From contig NZ_JACHNU010000001.1 in the NCBI RefSeq assembly GCF_014199525.1, forward strand, positions 1 to 64,000: a DNA stretch of 64,000 nucleotides, read 5' to 3'. Source of the stretch: Conexibacter arvalis (lineage in GTDB: Bacteria > Actinomycetota > Thermoleophilia > Solirubrobacterales > Solirubrobacteraceae). This document shows, in pieces, positions 46,601-54,263 of this stretch (the stretch's first letter is position 1; every line of letters starts with the position of its first letter). Made by a program: the position numbers and the translations under genes. The notes beneath the pieces were generated by a model. The model saw nothing but the letters and a program-made list of their open reading frames with translations. It searched no databases and was not told the origin of the DNA.

Positions 46601-46671
46601 CCGCCGACGATCGTCAGGTGCTGGACGATCATCGCCTCGAACCCCGCCTCGGTGTGGTCAAGCGTCGCCAT
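43633..46671 (-). CDS. hsdR: type I restriction enzyme, R subunit
   Basis: The 1012-residue protein has the expected HsdR layout. The N-terminal nuclease carries SIDLVLFVNGIPTATAELKN (Asp 143, Glu 157, Lys 159). The translocase motor has QHSAGSGKTKEIAWLA (residues 306-320), VIVDEAHSSQTG (420-423 DEAH), FAFTATPKG and QTLSRLNRVHP. A C-terminal helical domain would bind HsdM. It translocates unmodified DNA with ATP and cuts far from the site. The start overlaps the hsdS stop as TGATG, and full length suggests activity. Confidence 0.93.
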   Translation of the reverse strand: MATLDHTEAGFEAMIVQHLTIVGGWEEGDPKAYDRTLGLLPADLVAFVRDTQGAAWDKLVKFAGGEQGAADALCKRVAEQLTKRGTISLIRGGVRERNIGFKLCYFRPNLVADRTGLTLYSANRLRVVRQLHHDAKRPQDSIDLVLFVNGIPTATAELKNKYSSTGWDVEEAIRQYREDRDPGNVLLGNRALVHFALDGELAYMTTRLAGEGTRFLPFNQGSGGPGAYGGKGNPIVGVDGHPTSYVWEQVWERDTWLELLDDFVFDEGGVPGRNVVFPRYHQWDVVRACSAHVRVHGAGHSYLIQHSAGSGKTKEIAWLAHDLSALHSDDGQLIFDKVIVITDRRVLDAQLQRQVRAFAQTQSAVVEIDEDSQQLLDALTGQAAKIVITTLQKFPYVLKKLVGEGAAQQLKDGRYAVIVDEAHSSQTGQAAVDLKAVVGAKSIEDLDLDPDEVDGVPQELLAQMAARGQQPNISYFAFTATPKGRTLELFGTRQPGHPDGEFAAFHTYSMRQAIEEGFILDVLRNYTTYSQLYKLEAQAEKELPKGKAQAKIAAFARFHPYAKDQKARVVLEHYRRVVRPHLGGEAKAMVVCASREEAVRWKQALERIVEQEEISDVRILVAFSGEVEITDPNAPDVGETYRESSMNASAGKSLPESRLPSEFDKPDYGILVVAEKYQTGFDQPKLVAMYVDKHLSGINAVQTLSRLNRVHPDKTDTFVLDFVNDADHVLGAFEQYYGQTEALPSDPNLLSDAAQTVLDRGVVDEEEIDAFLAVYSPDASHQLLSARSQRSYAAALELDDDDRLQFRGDLDRFVRFYKFLSQIAPYLAVEHEKLFQFARFLALRLQTHAEGGVSVADSIELTHYRLVEGETRDLGLGHGEVAPLASISGDGTGRGSGGEVPMGLLGELVQMFNERFGEKLSDADAVRPVQDLIDKAAEIGETEGLRAQAVGNSFEDFARGKEDVLIDATLQVKDVNDLILQKLLDDEHVRAQMTQLVMRSLYDRYTGEGLSG

Positions 46672-47933
46672 CAGGCCACCACCTCGTCCAGTCGGTTCTC
46701 AGTCGCTGCGTGCAGCCGCTCGTCCATCTCGCTCTCTGATATCCGAGAGACGTCGAGTTTGCCGGTCACTGCTTCATGGATCAGGGCTTCGCGGTAATTC
46801 AAAAGGGCTGACCGCAAATCGGACCCGCACTGGGAGACACGGGTCGCGCGATAGGACATGCGCGCGAGATCTTCGACGACCATGCGTTGCTCCGCGATAC
46901 TTGGCCGTGGCAGAAGCAACCCGCGCACGATGTCCTGGCTGATGTTCTGCATCGACCCGCTTGCGCCGCTCGTCAAGGCCTCGATCTGGTCGCGCCCCTC
47001 CCGACTGTTGATCGCGAGCGCGATGAAATCCGGTATGGCGACGCGCTGGTCGAGATGAAGGCGGTAGAGCTTGTCGCACATCAGGAGCCGCCATCCACCG
47101 AGCGTGGTGACGACGGCCGCGCTGCCCGCAAGTTCTCGGGTGTTCGCTCGCGACATCACCAGATCGCCGAGCCGCAGCTCGTACCGCGGACGTGGAACCA
47201 CGTCGATGGGAAGCGCCTTGTGCTCTTCCGGACGGAATACGCCGTAGTTCACTGCTCCGGCTTTCATGACCGCCCAGCCCTTCGGGTCGGCCGGGCGCTG
47301 CTCGCACTCTGGGCTCCAGCCCTGCTCGATCCCGGAAAGCGCGAACCGAAGCCGAACTCGCGGCGCTTCGGTGACGATCGGGTGCCGGGCAAAGGCCGAC
47401 GACGCGGCGAGACCAACCGCCGTCATTGTTCGCTCGATGACGTTCTGGACAGTCTCGATCCGTTCAGACTCGCGGTCGAGAAAGGCGGCGATCCGACGCT
47501 GCTGCTCCACCTTCCAGACAGGCACCATCAGCCCACCGATGTCGCTTCCGGTCACCGCTCTGTACGTCGATCCGGCTGAAACAGCGTGAAGAGAGTCACG
47601 TGCCTCGTGCATGAACCACCACAGGAAGCGCTGGTCCAGCACGTTCCTTCTTCCCTTGACGGCAGCCACGCCTCGCCCAATTCCAACTGCCGCATCCGCG
47701 ATGTTCAATGCACCGACAGGTGCTCGTACAGACACGAGGACGTCACCGCTCGCCGCAACCTTCGTCGCGACGGCGCAAGCGAGGCGCGGCACTGGATGCT
47801 CAACTCCGAATTCTCCATTGCCTTGAATGAACGGAAGATCGTTGGGTGCCTCGTCGAGGGGCAAAACAGAGTGACCTGGAGGTGCCTGGCCAGCGACGAC
47901 GCTCGCCAAATGCTTGAGCCGCGCGGTCTTCAT
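46671..47933 (-). CDS. hsdS: type I restriction enzyme, specificity (S) subunit
   Basis: The 420-residue protein has two target-recognition domains, each followed by a conserved helix: QQRRIAAFLDRESERIETVQ near the middle and LNYREALIHEAVTGKLDVS near the end. It sets the bipartite sequence recognised by both methylase and nuclease. The two half-sites cannot be predicted from the protein by eye. It overlaps hsdM by four bases and hsdR by one. Confidence 0.9.
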   Translation of the reverse strand: MKTARLKHLASVVAGQAPPGHSVLPLDEAPNDLPFIQGNGEFGVEHPVPRLACAVATKVAASGDVLVSVRAPVGALNIADAAVGIGRGVAAVKGRRNVLDQRFLWWFMHEARDSLHAVSAGSTYRAVTGSDIGGLMVPVWKVEQQRRIAAFLDRESERIETVQNVIERTMTAVGLAASSAFARHPIVTEAPRVRLRFALSGIEQGWSPECEQRPADPKGWAVMKAGAVNYGVFRPEEHKALPIDVVPRPRYELRLGDLVMSRANTRELAGSAAVVTTLGGWRLLMCDKLYRLHLDQRVAIPDFIALAINSREGRDQIEALTSGASGSMQNISQDIVRGLLLPRPSIAEQRMVVEDLARMSYRATRVSQCGSDLRSALLNYREALIHEAVTGKLDVSRISESEMDERLHAATENRLDEVVA

Positions 47934-49912
47934 GCCAACACCGCGTCGATTGCTGCTCTGAAGTCCGCTTGGAGCCTGCCGATCTCCGCCTTGATCTCGA
48001 AGCTCGGTCGCGGTGTGACGGGCACATGGAACAGGCGGGTGAGGGGGATCTCGTAGCCCTTCTTGCCCTCCTGGTCGGGGACGTAGGCGTCGGGTGCCCA
48101 CGGCAGCACTTCACGTTCGAGGTAGTCGGCGACGTCTTCGGTCCACGGGATCGTCTCGGTGTCCCGCAGCTCGGGATCGGGGAGTACGCGGCCCTTGGCG
48201 TCCGTGAGCGGATCGGCGTCCGGGTCGCGAACGAAACAGGCAGCGACGAGGGTTCTCAACAGCGGCGCACCGACCTTGCCGAGCAGCGGAAGGAGCGCGT
48301 CCTTCAGGACGGCGCGCACGTCGGCTTCGGTGTCGTACGTGTCCGCGGGGATCGCGCGCAGCGCCGCCGCTGCGGCCGGTCGATCGTGTTCGTCGAGCTT
48401 GGCGAGCGGGCCGTCGTCGTTCTCCGCATCCGCCCACGTGTCTGCGGTGATCTGCCACCGCCCGCGCAGCGGGCGCTCCACGGTGACCCGCCGGTACGCG
48501 AAGAAGTCGTTGTCGAGCACCTTCACGCGGTCGCAGTCGCTGAGCGTCGCGTGCAGGGTCGTGATCTCGTCGATCTGCTCGGCACTGATCTCGCGGCGCT
48601 TCTCCCCGAGCGACTTGCGCATGCGCACCCAGAGGTCGCGGGCGTCGATGAGCTGGACCCTGCCCTGGCGCTCCGGCGCCTTGCGGTTCGTGAGCACCCA
48701 TATGTAGCTGGCGATGCCGGTGTTGTAGAAGAGCTGCTCCGGAAGAGCGACGATCGTCTCCAGCAGGTCGTTCTCGATCACGTGCCGGCGGATCTCCGAC
48801 AGGCCGGAGCCCGGGCCCCCGCTGAAGAGCGGTGAGCCGTTGTGGACGATCGCCACGCGCGAGCCGCCGCCTTCGATCGGCTGCCCATGCTCGTCTTCGA
48901 GCGGTCGCATCTTCGACAGCAGCTGAAGCAGGAACAGGGTCTGGCCGTCGTCTCTGCCCGGGAGGCCAGGGGCGAAGCGCCCGTCGGGGCCGGCGGTCTC
49001 GTGTTCGGTCTTGACCGCGGTGTACTCGGCCTTCCAGTCGGTGCCGAATGGAGGATTGGCAATTCCGTAGTGGAACATCTCAGACGCATGCCCATCATGC
49101 GTGAGGGTGTTGTCACGGATCACCCGCGATGGGTCCTGGCCGCGAATCAGCATGTCCGCGAGGCAGATCGCGTAGGACTGCTCGTTGATCTCCTGGCCGA
49201 ACAGGTGCACGACCGCGTTCTCGTTGAGTGCCTTGATGTGCGCCTCGGCCTCGGACAACATGCCGCCTGTCCCGCAGGCGCAGTCATAGACGGTGCGGAT
49301 CGGCGCCTTCCCGGACAGCGCCTCCTCATCACCCGCGACGAGCAGATTCACCATCAGTCGAACGACCTCACGCGGGGTAAAGTGAGCCCCTGCCTCGTCG
49401 TTCGAGGACTCGGCGAACTTGCGAATCAACTCCTCGAACATGTAACCCATCTCGAGGTTGGACACCCGGTCGGGATGCAGGTCCACCTCGCACATCGCCG
49501 ACACCACCGCGTGAAGGAGATCGTGCGTCTCGAGCTTCTGGATCTGCTTCTCGAAGTCGAAGTTCGCGAACACGGCTTCGGCGTACTCCGAATAGCCGTC
49601 GATGTACGCGCGCAGATTGGTCGCGATGTGACGCGGATCGTCTGGCAGTTGGTCGAACCGGAGTGGGGACTCGTTGAAGAACGAGCGGCCCGCGACACGC
49701 CGAAGCAACAACTCGACGTTCTCGATCCCCTGGCTGCGCCGCAGCTTGCCTTCGGCGACGACGGCGTCCTTCGTGTCCTCCATCGCCTGGTCGAGGCGCC
49801 GCATCAACGTCAGCGGCAGGATGACGTGGCCGTACTCCGAGCGCTTGTACGGGCCTCGGAGCGTGTCAGCGATCGCCCAGATCACACCCGCCTGGTTGCG
49901 GAGCGTGCTCAT
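47930..49912 (-). CDS. hsdM: type I restriction enzyme, N6-adenine methylase (M) subunit
   Basis: The 660-residue protein has HFTPREVVRLMVNLL (177-191), the SAM-binding YDCACGTGGMLSEA (209-222) and the catalytic IANPPFGTDW (NPPF 286-289). The C-terminal 200 residues are the extended tail of this HsdM subgroup. It methylates adenine at the sites chosen by HsdS. ATG 49912 follows an AAAGG site. It is the first gene of the hsdM-hsdS-hsdR operon; its promoter must lie in 49913-50109, where I see no other gene. Confidence 0.93.
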   Translation of the reverse strand: MSTLRNQAGVIWAIADTLRGPYKRSEYGHVILPLTLMRRLDQAMEDTKDAVVAEGKLRRSQGIENVELLLRRVAGRSFFNESPLRFDQLPDDPRHIATNLRAYIDGYSEYAEAVFANFDFEKQIQKLETHDLLHAVVSAMCEVDLHPDRVSNLEMGYMFEELIRKFAESSNDEAGAHFTPREVVRLMVNLLVAGDEEALSGKAPIRTVYDCACGTGGMLSEAEAHIKALNENAVVHLFGQEINEQSYAICLADMLIRGQDPSRVIRDNTLTHDGHASEMFHYGIANPPFGTDWKAEYTAVKTEHETAGPDGRFAPGLPGRDDGQTLFLLQLLSKMRPLEDEHGQPIEGGGSRVAIVHNGSPLFSGGPGSGLSEIRRHVIENDLLETIVALPEQLFYNTGIASYIWVLTNRKAPERQGRVQLIDARDLWVRMRKSLGEKRREISAEQIDEITTLHATLSDCDRVKVLDNDFFAYRRVTVERPLRGRWQITADTWADAENDDGPLAKLDEHDRPAAAAALRAIPADTYDTEADVRAVLKDALLPLLGKVGAPLLRTLVAACFVRDPDADPLTDAKGRVLPDPELRDTETIPWTEDVADYLEREVLPWAPDAYVPDQEGKKGYEIPLTRLFHVPVTPRPSFEIKAEIGRLQADFRAAIDAVLA

Positions 49913-50109
49913 CCTTTGCTCTGGAAGTGCCACAGAATCCCCTAGATGTGCGTAGACGGACTGCAGCCGCGATCGTCGCACACCTGAGCCATCGCGACGT
50001 GCAGCGCGCAACTAGAGCGCCACGCCGAGCGCATCCGCGGCTGCGTGAAGGTCTCGGTCGGCTCGCGTGACCGCATGCACCGCCGCGCTGTGCGACCGGA
50101 CAGGGCTCG

Positions 50110-50466
50110 GTTCCTACACCGCCCAACACCCCCAGCCGGCACGAAGACGGCTCTCGCTCGCGCGGGTTCGAGGTCGACGTCGTATTCGCTGTCCGGCTCG
50201 CCGTTGAGAAAGGCGTCGATCCGATCGAGCAGCTGGGGACCTCGCGGTACCGCGCGATCGTCTCGGCGAACGCCGCAACCGCGCTGGAGGCGCCGTAGAG
50301 CGTGGCGAGCTCGCCGAGCGGGTCGTCCCAGGCGGTTGCCGTCGAGCACCGGCTCGTCCTGTTCGGGAAGCGGACTGCGAGGAGGCAGGAACCTGAATGG
50401 ATCGAGTCCCTTTGCGACACGGTAGCTGCCCGACTCGGCAGCCGGGACAACACGAGAGTTGGGCAT
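50110..50466 (-). pseudogene. frameshifted, truncated RES-family toxin
   Basis: From ATG 50466, directly after the antitoxin stop, one frame reads FRFLPPRSPLPEQDEPVLDG. An extra C then shifts the reading to WDDPLGELATLYGASSAVAA and FAETIARYREVP. A one-base loss returns it to the first frame as QLLDRIDAFLNGEPDSEYDV. The order of (P/L)GE..TLY.A....AFAE.(I/L)..(Y/F)R matches the RES NAD-degrading toxin fold. The second half of the domain is missing after about 50110, so two indels and a truncation leave no active toxin. Confidence 0.65.
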
Positions 50467-50826
50467 TCACCCGCCGAGGACGAACGCCTCGGCCGCGCGC
50501 ATCACCGGTGCGGTGCGCCGCTCATGCAGCGCCTCGATCGGAGCCTCGTCGTTCAACTGCGGGTTCGCGCCGATCATCCACGCCCGCACCGTCGACGGCG
50601 TCTCCTCCGACAGCAGCAGACGCGTGACCCGATAGAGATCGCGCAGGCGAGCCTCCGTGTCGGCGCGCGGCTGCCGGCCGGTCGCGTACTTCCCGATCGC
50701 CTTCGGATCCTTGATCCCGACCGCGAACGCCGTCAGCTTCTGCCCCAACGTCTCCTGCAACGACTGCGCCACGACCGCGATCTCCTCAGAGACCGCAAGT
50801 CGATGCACTTGCTCCATCGTCGTCAT
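50467..50826 (-). CDS. Xre/MbcA/ParS-type antitoxin (RES partner)
   Basis: The 119-residue protein has an N-terminal helical region with LTAFAVGIKDPKAIGKYATG and a C-terminal TVRAWMIGANPQLNDEAPIE then ALHERRTAPVMRAAEAFVLG. The second part is the MbcA/ParS/Xre toxin-binding domain found in RES-Xre pairs. It is intact, while the toxin immediately downstream is broken, so it is an orphaned antitoxin that could still protect against incoming RES toxins or autoregulate. Module hairpin III begins three bases upstream of its ATG and might serve as its operator. Confidence 0.75.
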   Translation of the reverse strand: MTTMEQVHRLAVSEEIAVVAQSLQETLGQKLTAFAVGIKDPKAIGKYATGRQPRADTEARLRDLYRVTRLLLSEETPSTVRAWMIGANPQLNDEAPIEALHERRTAPVMRAAEAFVLGG

Positions 50827-50828
50827 TC

Positions 50829-50853
50829 GGGCACTCGCGCCCGTCGAGTGCCC
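50829..50853. other. module hairpin III (9-bp stem, 7-base loop)
   Basis: GGGCACTCG (50829-50837) pairs with CGAGTGCCC (50845-50853) around CGCCCGT. It shares stem and loop with hairpin I but with a shorter stem. It lies in the 5' leader of the antitoxin gene as well as 106 bases before the third tRNA-end fragment. Confidence 0.7.
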
Positions 50854-50958
50854 GCAACTGCGATAACGCCCGTGAAATCGACAGCAACCCGCGCGAGACC
50901 CAGACGGCGCGTGTTCGGCGTGAAGCACCTGCAAATACTGCACTTTTGTCGCCCGCGC

Positions 50959-51008
50959 GCTGCTGGATTGCCCCCAGGCGGTCGCCGGTTCGAGCCCGGC
51001 TGGCTCCA
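50959..51008 (+). repeat. tRNA 3'-end fragment III (candidate attachment site)
   Basis: The fragment runs from GCTGCT through ATTGCCCCCAGGCGGTC to the T arm GCCGGTTCGAGCCCGGC and TGGCTCCA. It differs from fragments I and II at a few positions, including the acceptor strand (TGGCTCC instead of TAGCTCC). No full tRNA is present upstream. It is the right edge of the restriction island. Confidence 0.72.
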
Positions 51009-51260
51009 CCTCAACGAAACCCTGGTAACGCAGAGATTCGTCGTTTCGGCAATCCCCGTGAATCGCCAGCGATCCGCGGTGATCCAGGAACTACAACTAG
51101 TGCCTCTCTCCCGGCCGTTTCCTCAGGGGTGCCGTGGATTGAGGCCGATGCGGCTGGCTGGCGGGACCGAGCAGAGCGATGTTGGCCGCTGGTCCGCACC
51201 GTGGTCCAGGCGGCGCGCGAACGGCCCGAAGCCTGACACCGAAGCGCCGAGCATGCGAGG
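51009..51260 (+). repeat. dispersed flanking repeat, copy D (most diverged)
   Basis: It follows the third tRNA fragment and keeps AACGAAACCC..., ATTCGTCGTTTCGG, ACTAGTGCCT, GTGCCGTGGATT, CGGCTGGCTGGCG and the GGCGCGCGAACGGCCCGAAGCC region seen in copy B. It has more differences than A and B have from each other, suggesting that it is the oldest copy or lies next to the original chromosomal junction. Confidence 0.65.
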
Positions 51261-51263
51261 CGC

Positions 51264-52454
51264 CTACTGGAGAGCGACGGCGCGCGGCGGGTCCTCAGCG
51301 ATCGTCTCGAACGCGTCGACGACCCATCGGCCAAGCAGTTCTCCCTGCGCCTCGAGGGTCGCGGCGCTGAGCAGCTCGTCGGGATATTTCAGGCGGACCA
51401 TCCGATACCAGCCGCCGATCCAGACGAATGAGAAGCCGGAGGAGATCATCCGGGCCATCCAGGCTGGGTCTCCGTGCGCTTGCGCCTTGCCGGTCACCGT
51501 GATCCCGGCGATGAACGCCCACGATCCGCGGGCCTCGTCGAGATAGTCGAGCTCTCGCGTGTTGCGCAGGCCCCACTCCAGCCACGCCCCGTTCAGCTCC
51601 AGTCCGCCGTGGACGCCCGTGGGATGAGGGGCGTGGTGAGCCCAGTATCTGAGGCCGAATGCCGGCAGCGCCGCTCTCCCTGCGGCGGTGAGATGCGTAC
51701 CGCGCTCGCCCCAGCGCGCGGCGATCCAACGATCGGCCACCTCGCAGATCGCCGCTGCTGCAGCCCCTGCCGTATTCGCCTCCATCAGCGCCAGCGCCGA
51801 CGACGCGGTCAGCCGATCCGGGTCCATCAAGCCCTCCTCGCGCAGGTAGCTGAGATATTCGCTGAGCAGAAAGCGCTGCTCGTCCGGCAGGCTGCCGCCA
51901 TCGAACGCCGCGATCGTCACGGCCAACTGCTGCCAGCTCGTCACCGCGACGCGCCCCGTCACCGCGCGCAGGCCAGCGGTGCTGTTCCGAGGGGCGAGCA
52001 CGATCACGAGCCGGCCGACCTCGGCAACGGGGTGCGCCGTCTCGATCTCTTCCACGTATGCGTCGAGCTGATCCCCATGAAGGCCGGCTCCATATTTGAC
52101 CTCGACCCACAGGAGGACGCCGCGACCACCGCGTCCCGGCGGCCGGAGGAGCAGCTCCAGGTCGACGAATCGTCCTCGCGGCGTGGCGACTTGGGTGCGC
52201 ACTGAGACGCGGGGATCGCGAAGTCGCCGACAGTCCGCGTAGAGCTCTCTTCGCCGGATCGACTCCTCCGTGTCGAGAGGTGCTGCGGGGTCGTCGGTGC
52301 AGGCGCTCTCGAGCAGAGCGCTCGCGACCGCGTGAGCCAGCCCGTCGACCCGCTCGAGCACCGCAGCAGTCGCCTCGGTGAGCCGATTCTCGCGCGGATC
52401 GAGCGACGCCCCCGGCGTGTACCGGGTCACCCGCCGGAACAGCGACTGACGCAT
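51264..52454 (-). CDS. PD-(D/E)XK nuclease-superfamily protein of unknown role
   Basis: The 396-residue protein opens with the pattern DPRENRLTEATAAVLERVDG seen in many uncharacterised PD-(D/E)XK proteins. It then has RFVDLELLL (Asp 98) and GVLLWVEVKYGAGLHGDQLD (Glu 118, Lys 120), a nuclease active-site arrangement. QLDAYVEEIE after the lysine also fits. The C-terminal 200 residues have no motif I recognise. It stands alone on the minus strand beside the third module, a typical place for a defence or anti-invader nuclease, but no partner is visible. Confidence 0.65.
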   Translation of the reverse strand: MRQSLFRRVTRYTPGASLDPRENRLTEATAAVLERVDGLAHAVASALLESACTDDPAAPLDTEESIRRRELYADCRRLRDPRVSVRTQVATPRGRFVDLELLLRPPGRGGRGVLLWVEVKYGAGLHGDQLDAYVEEIETAHPVAEVGRLVIVLAPRNSTAGLRAVTGRVAVTSWQQLAVTIAAFDGGSLPDEQRFLLSEYLSYLREEGLMDPDRLTASSALALMEANTAGAAAAAICEVADRWIAARWGERGTHLTAAGRAALPAFGLRYWAHHAPHPTGVHGGLELNGAWLEWGLRNTRELDYLDEARGSWAFIAGITVTGKAQAHGDPAWMARMISSGFSFVWIGGWYRMVRLKYPDELLSAATLEAQGELLGRWVVDAFETIAEDPPRAVALQ

Positions 52455-52645
52455 CGGCGGGACCCTACTTCTGCCCGCGATCTGCTGAGCCGGTTCGCTG
52501 GCTGGGCCGTGGGAGTCGACCGGCGCGTCAGCCGGCCGCTGCGCGCTCGGTCGCTCGACCGCTAGCGAAGACGAACTCGCTCGGACGCTCTCGAGCGGGT
52601 AGCTCGCGACGTACCGGCACCCCCGAAGTCGTCACACCAGCTAGC

Positions 52646-52671
52646 GGTTTGCTGTGCGGGGGCACGGGCAA
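52646..52671 (+). promoter_or_regulatory. candidate stress-sigma (SigB-like) promoter of the Asp23 operon
   Basis: GGTTT (52646-52650) and GGGCAA (52666-52671) are separated by 15 bases, close to the GGTTT-N(14-16)-GGGTAT pattern of SigB-group sigma factors. It lies 74 bases before the first gene of a stress-related operon. Confidence 0.4.
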
Positions 52672-52745
52672 CTACCGAGCAGTCGAGAAGGCCCGCCGAG
52701 CGGCGTTCCTCGCGGAAGGGGCAGGCGGGTGTCAAAGGAGCACCA

Positions 52746-53207
52746 ATGGCTGAAGCATCCCGAACCAGTGCGGCCAGCGGAGCGGGCGGTGAGCAGCAGA
52801 GCGAGAGCCAAGCTCGGTCGCCGCTGGAAAGCAGCAAGGGAAGGACCGCGATCGACGACAGCGTGGTGACGAAGGTGGCGAGCGTCGCGGCGCGTGAAGT
52901 CCGCGGGGTTCACGAGCTCGGCGGTTCCGTCGCGCGGGCCGTCGGGTCGGTCACCCAGCGCGTGGGCATCGCAGACGAGCGCTCGCAGGGCGTCTCGGTC
53001 GAGGTGGGTGAGCGCGAGGCCGCGGTCGACCTGAGCGTCGTGATCGACTTCGGCGAGTCGATCCCGCGGGTGACGGAGGCGATCCGTGCGAACGTCATCA
53101 GACGGATCGAGGGGATCACCGGGTTGACGGTCACGGAGGTCAACGTCAGCGTCAACGACCTCTATTTCCCGGGCGACGAGACGGCCGAGCCTGCGCGAGT
53201 CCAGTAA
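52746..53207 (+). CDS. Asp23/Gls24 family envelope stress protein
   Basis: The 153-residue protein has a low-complexity N-terminal 35 residues, then the Asp23 domain: IDDSVVTKVASVAAREVRGV, VGEREAAVDLSVVIDFGESI and VIRRIEGITGLTVTEVNVSV. Asp23 proteins are cytoplasmic and tethered under the membrane by AmaP-type anchors. AAGGAG precedes ATG 52746. It heads a five-gene operon with a second Asp23-like protein, two membrane proteins and a DUF2273-like peptide. Confidence 0.88.
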   Translation: MAEASRTSAASGAGGEQQSESQARSPLESSKGRTAIDDSVVTKVASVAAREVRGVHELGGSVARAVGSVTQRVGIADERSQGVSVEVGEREAAVDLSVVIDFGESIPRVTEAIRANVIRRIEGITGLTVTEVNVSVNDLYFPGDETAEPARVQ

Positions 53208-53220
53208 AGGATGCGCGGCG

Positions 53221-53679
53221 ATGAGCCACAGTGCCGTCCCGGCGTCCGGCCAGCCGGCTCACGAGCCATCTGACCGCGTCCGCCTGGCGCGGGCGGCGCT
53301 CAGCGCTGCGCTGGCTGTGCCCGAGGTCGTGCGTGGCGACGCCGGCCACCACCCCCAACGCGTGACCGTGGACGCCGGGGAGCGGCTGGAGGGCGTGCTC
53401 GCGATCGCCGAGCCGGACGGGCGCTACGGGATCGAGCTGCGCCTCGTCGCAGAGCTCGTGCCGCTCCACGCGCTCGCCGAAGCGATTCGTGCCAGGGTGC
53501 GACGCGCTGCCGCCCATGCCGGGCTCGAAGCGTCGCTCGGCGAGATCGACGTCGAATTCGCCGACCTGCTCACCGCCGAGGAGCGCGCTGCTGTCGCGCG
53601 GGCGCTCGCAGCGCCGACGCGTGCAGCAGAGGCGAGCGGGGATCGTCCGGCGCCCGACGGTCGAGGAGCGACCCGGTGA
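53221..53679 (+). CDS. divergent Asp23-like protein
   Basis: The 152-residue protein has RVRLARAALSAALAVPEVVR, RYGIELRLVAELVPLHALAE and IRARVRRAAAHAGL followed by LGEIDVEFADLLTAEERA. This is the same strand-helix order as its neighbour (a beta strand ending in a charged loop, a long amphipathic helix, then a V.V....L strand), though sequence identity is low. It is probably a second Asp23-type subunit. Its stop overlaps the GTG of the next gene. Confidence 0.65.
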   Translation: MSHSAVPASGQPAHEPSDRVRLARAALSAALAVPEVVRGDAGHHPQRVTVDAGERLEGVLAIAEPDGRYGIELRLVAELVPLHALAEAIRARVRRAAAHAGLEASLGEIDVEFADLLTAEERAAVARALAAPTRAAEASGDRPAPDGRGATR

Positions 53680-54263
53680 TCCCGCTGGCCCGCGTCGTCG
53701 TGCGCGTCGTCTCGTTCATCCTGCTCGTGCTGCTCGCGCTGGCCGGGCTCGCAGTCGCGGTCTTCAGCATCAACACCGGGACGACGGGCCCCAGCCTTGG
53801 GCGGCTCGCGTCGCTGCTTCAGCTGCCGGAGCTGCGCGACACCGTCGGCAGCTGGCTCGATCGCCTCGAGGCCGACGGGCCGATCGCCGTCATCGCCGCG
53901 CTCTGCGGCGTCGGCGCCGTGCTGCTCGGCCTCCTGCTGCTCGCCGGCCTGCTGGTTCCGCGGCGCGAGCGGCTGATCGTCATGGCCCGCGACGACGACG
54001 GCCAGCTCGCGGTCCGTCGGCGTCCGCTCGCCCAGGTCTCGCAAGCGCTGGCCGAGCAGGTGCGCGGCGTCACGGAGGCGCGCGCCAAGGCGCGTCCCCG
54101 ACGGCGGGGCGGCGGGCGCCTGCGGCTGCGTGTGGCGCGCGGGCCCTCCGCGGACCCGGGCAGCGTCCGTGAGGAGGTCGCCGGTCGCCTCGCGGAGCTG
54201 ACGGAGCCCTTCGGCCTCGCGACCCGCGTCGAGGTGACGCGGCCTCGGACGAGGGTCGAGTAG
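53676..54263 (+). CDS. membrane anchor protein of the Asp23 operon (AmaP/DUF6286-like)
   Basis: The 195-residue protein has two membrane segments, residues 8-33 and about 69-92, flanking an outside loop. A basic linker (KARPRRRGGGRLRLR) leads to a C-terminal cytoplasmic domain with DPGSVREEVAGRLAELTEPF. The layout is that of AmaP, which holds Asp23 at the membrane. GTG 53676 overlaps the preceding stop. Confidence 0.7.
   Translation: MIPLARVVVRVVSFILLVLLALAGLAVAVFSINTGTTGPSLGRLASLLQLPELRDTVGSWLDRLEADGPIAVIAALCGVGAVLLGLLLLAGLLVPRRERLIVMARDDDGQLAVRRRPLAQVSQALAEQVRGVTEARAKARPRRRGGGRLRLRVARGPSADPGSVREEVAGRLAELTEPFGLATRVEVTRPRTRVE

Noticed and set aside
43549-46797. A 1082-codon plus-strand frame over the restriction gene
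   Set aside because: It is the antisense shadow of hsdR, whose minus-strand product has every expected motif.
49913-50109. A small gene between hsdM and the toxin remnant
   Set aside because: No frame with a start, ribosome site and plausible composition was found; it probably holds the hsd promoter.
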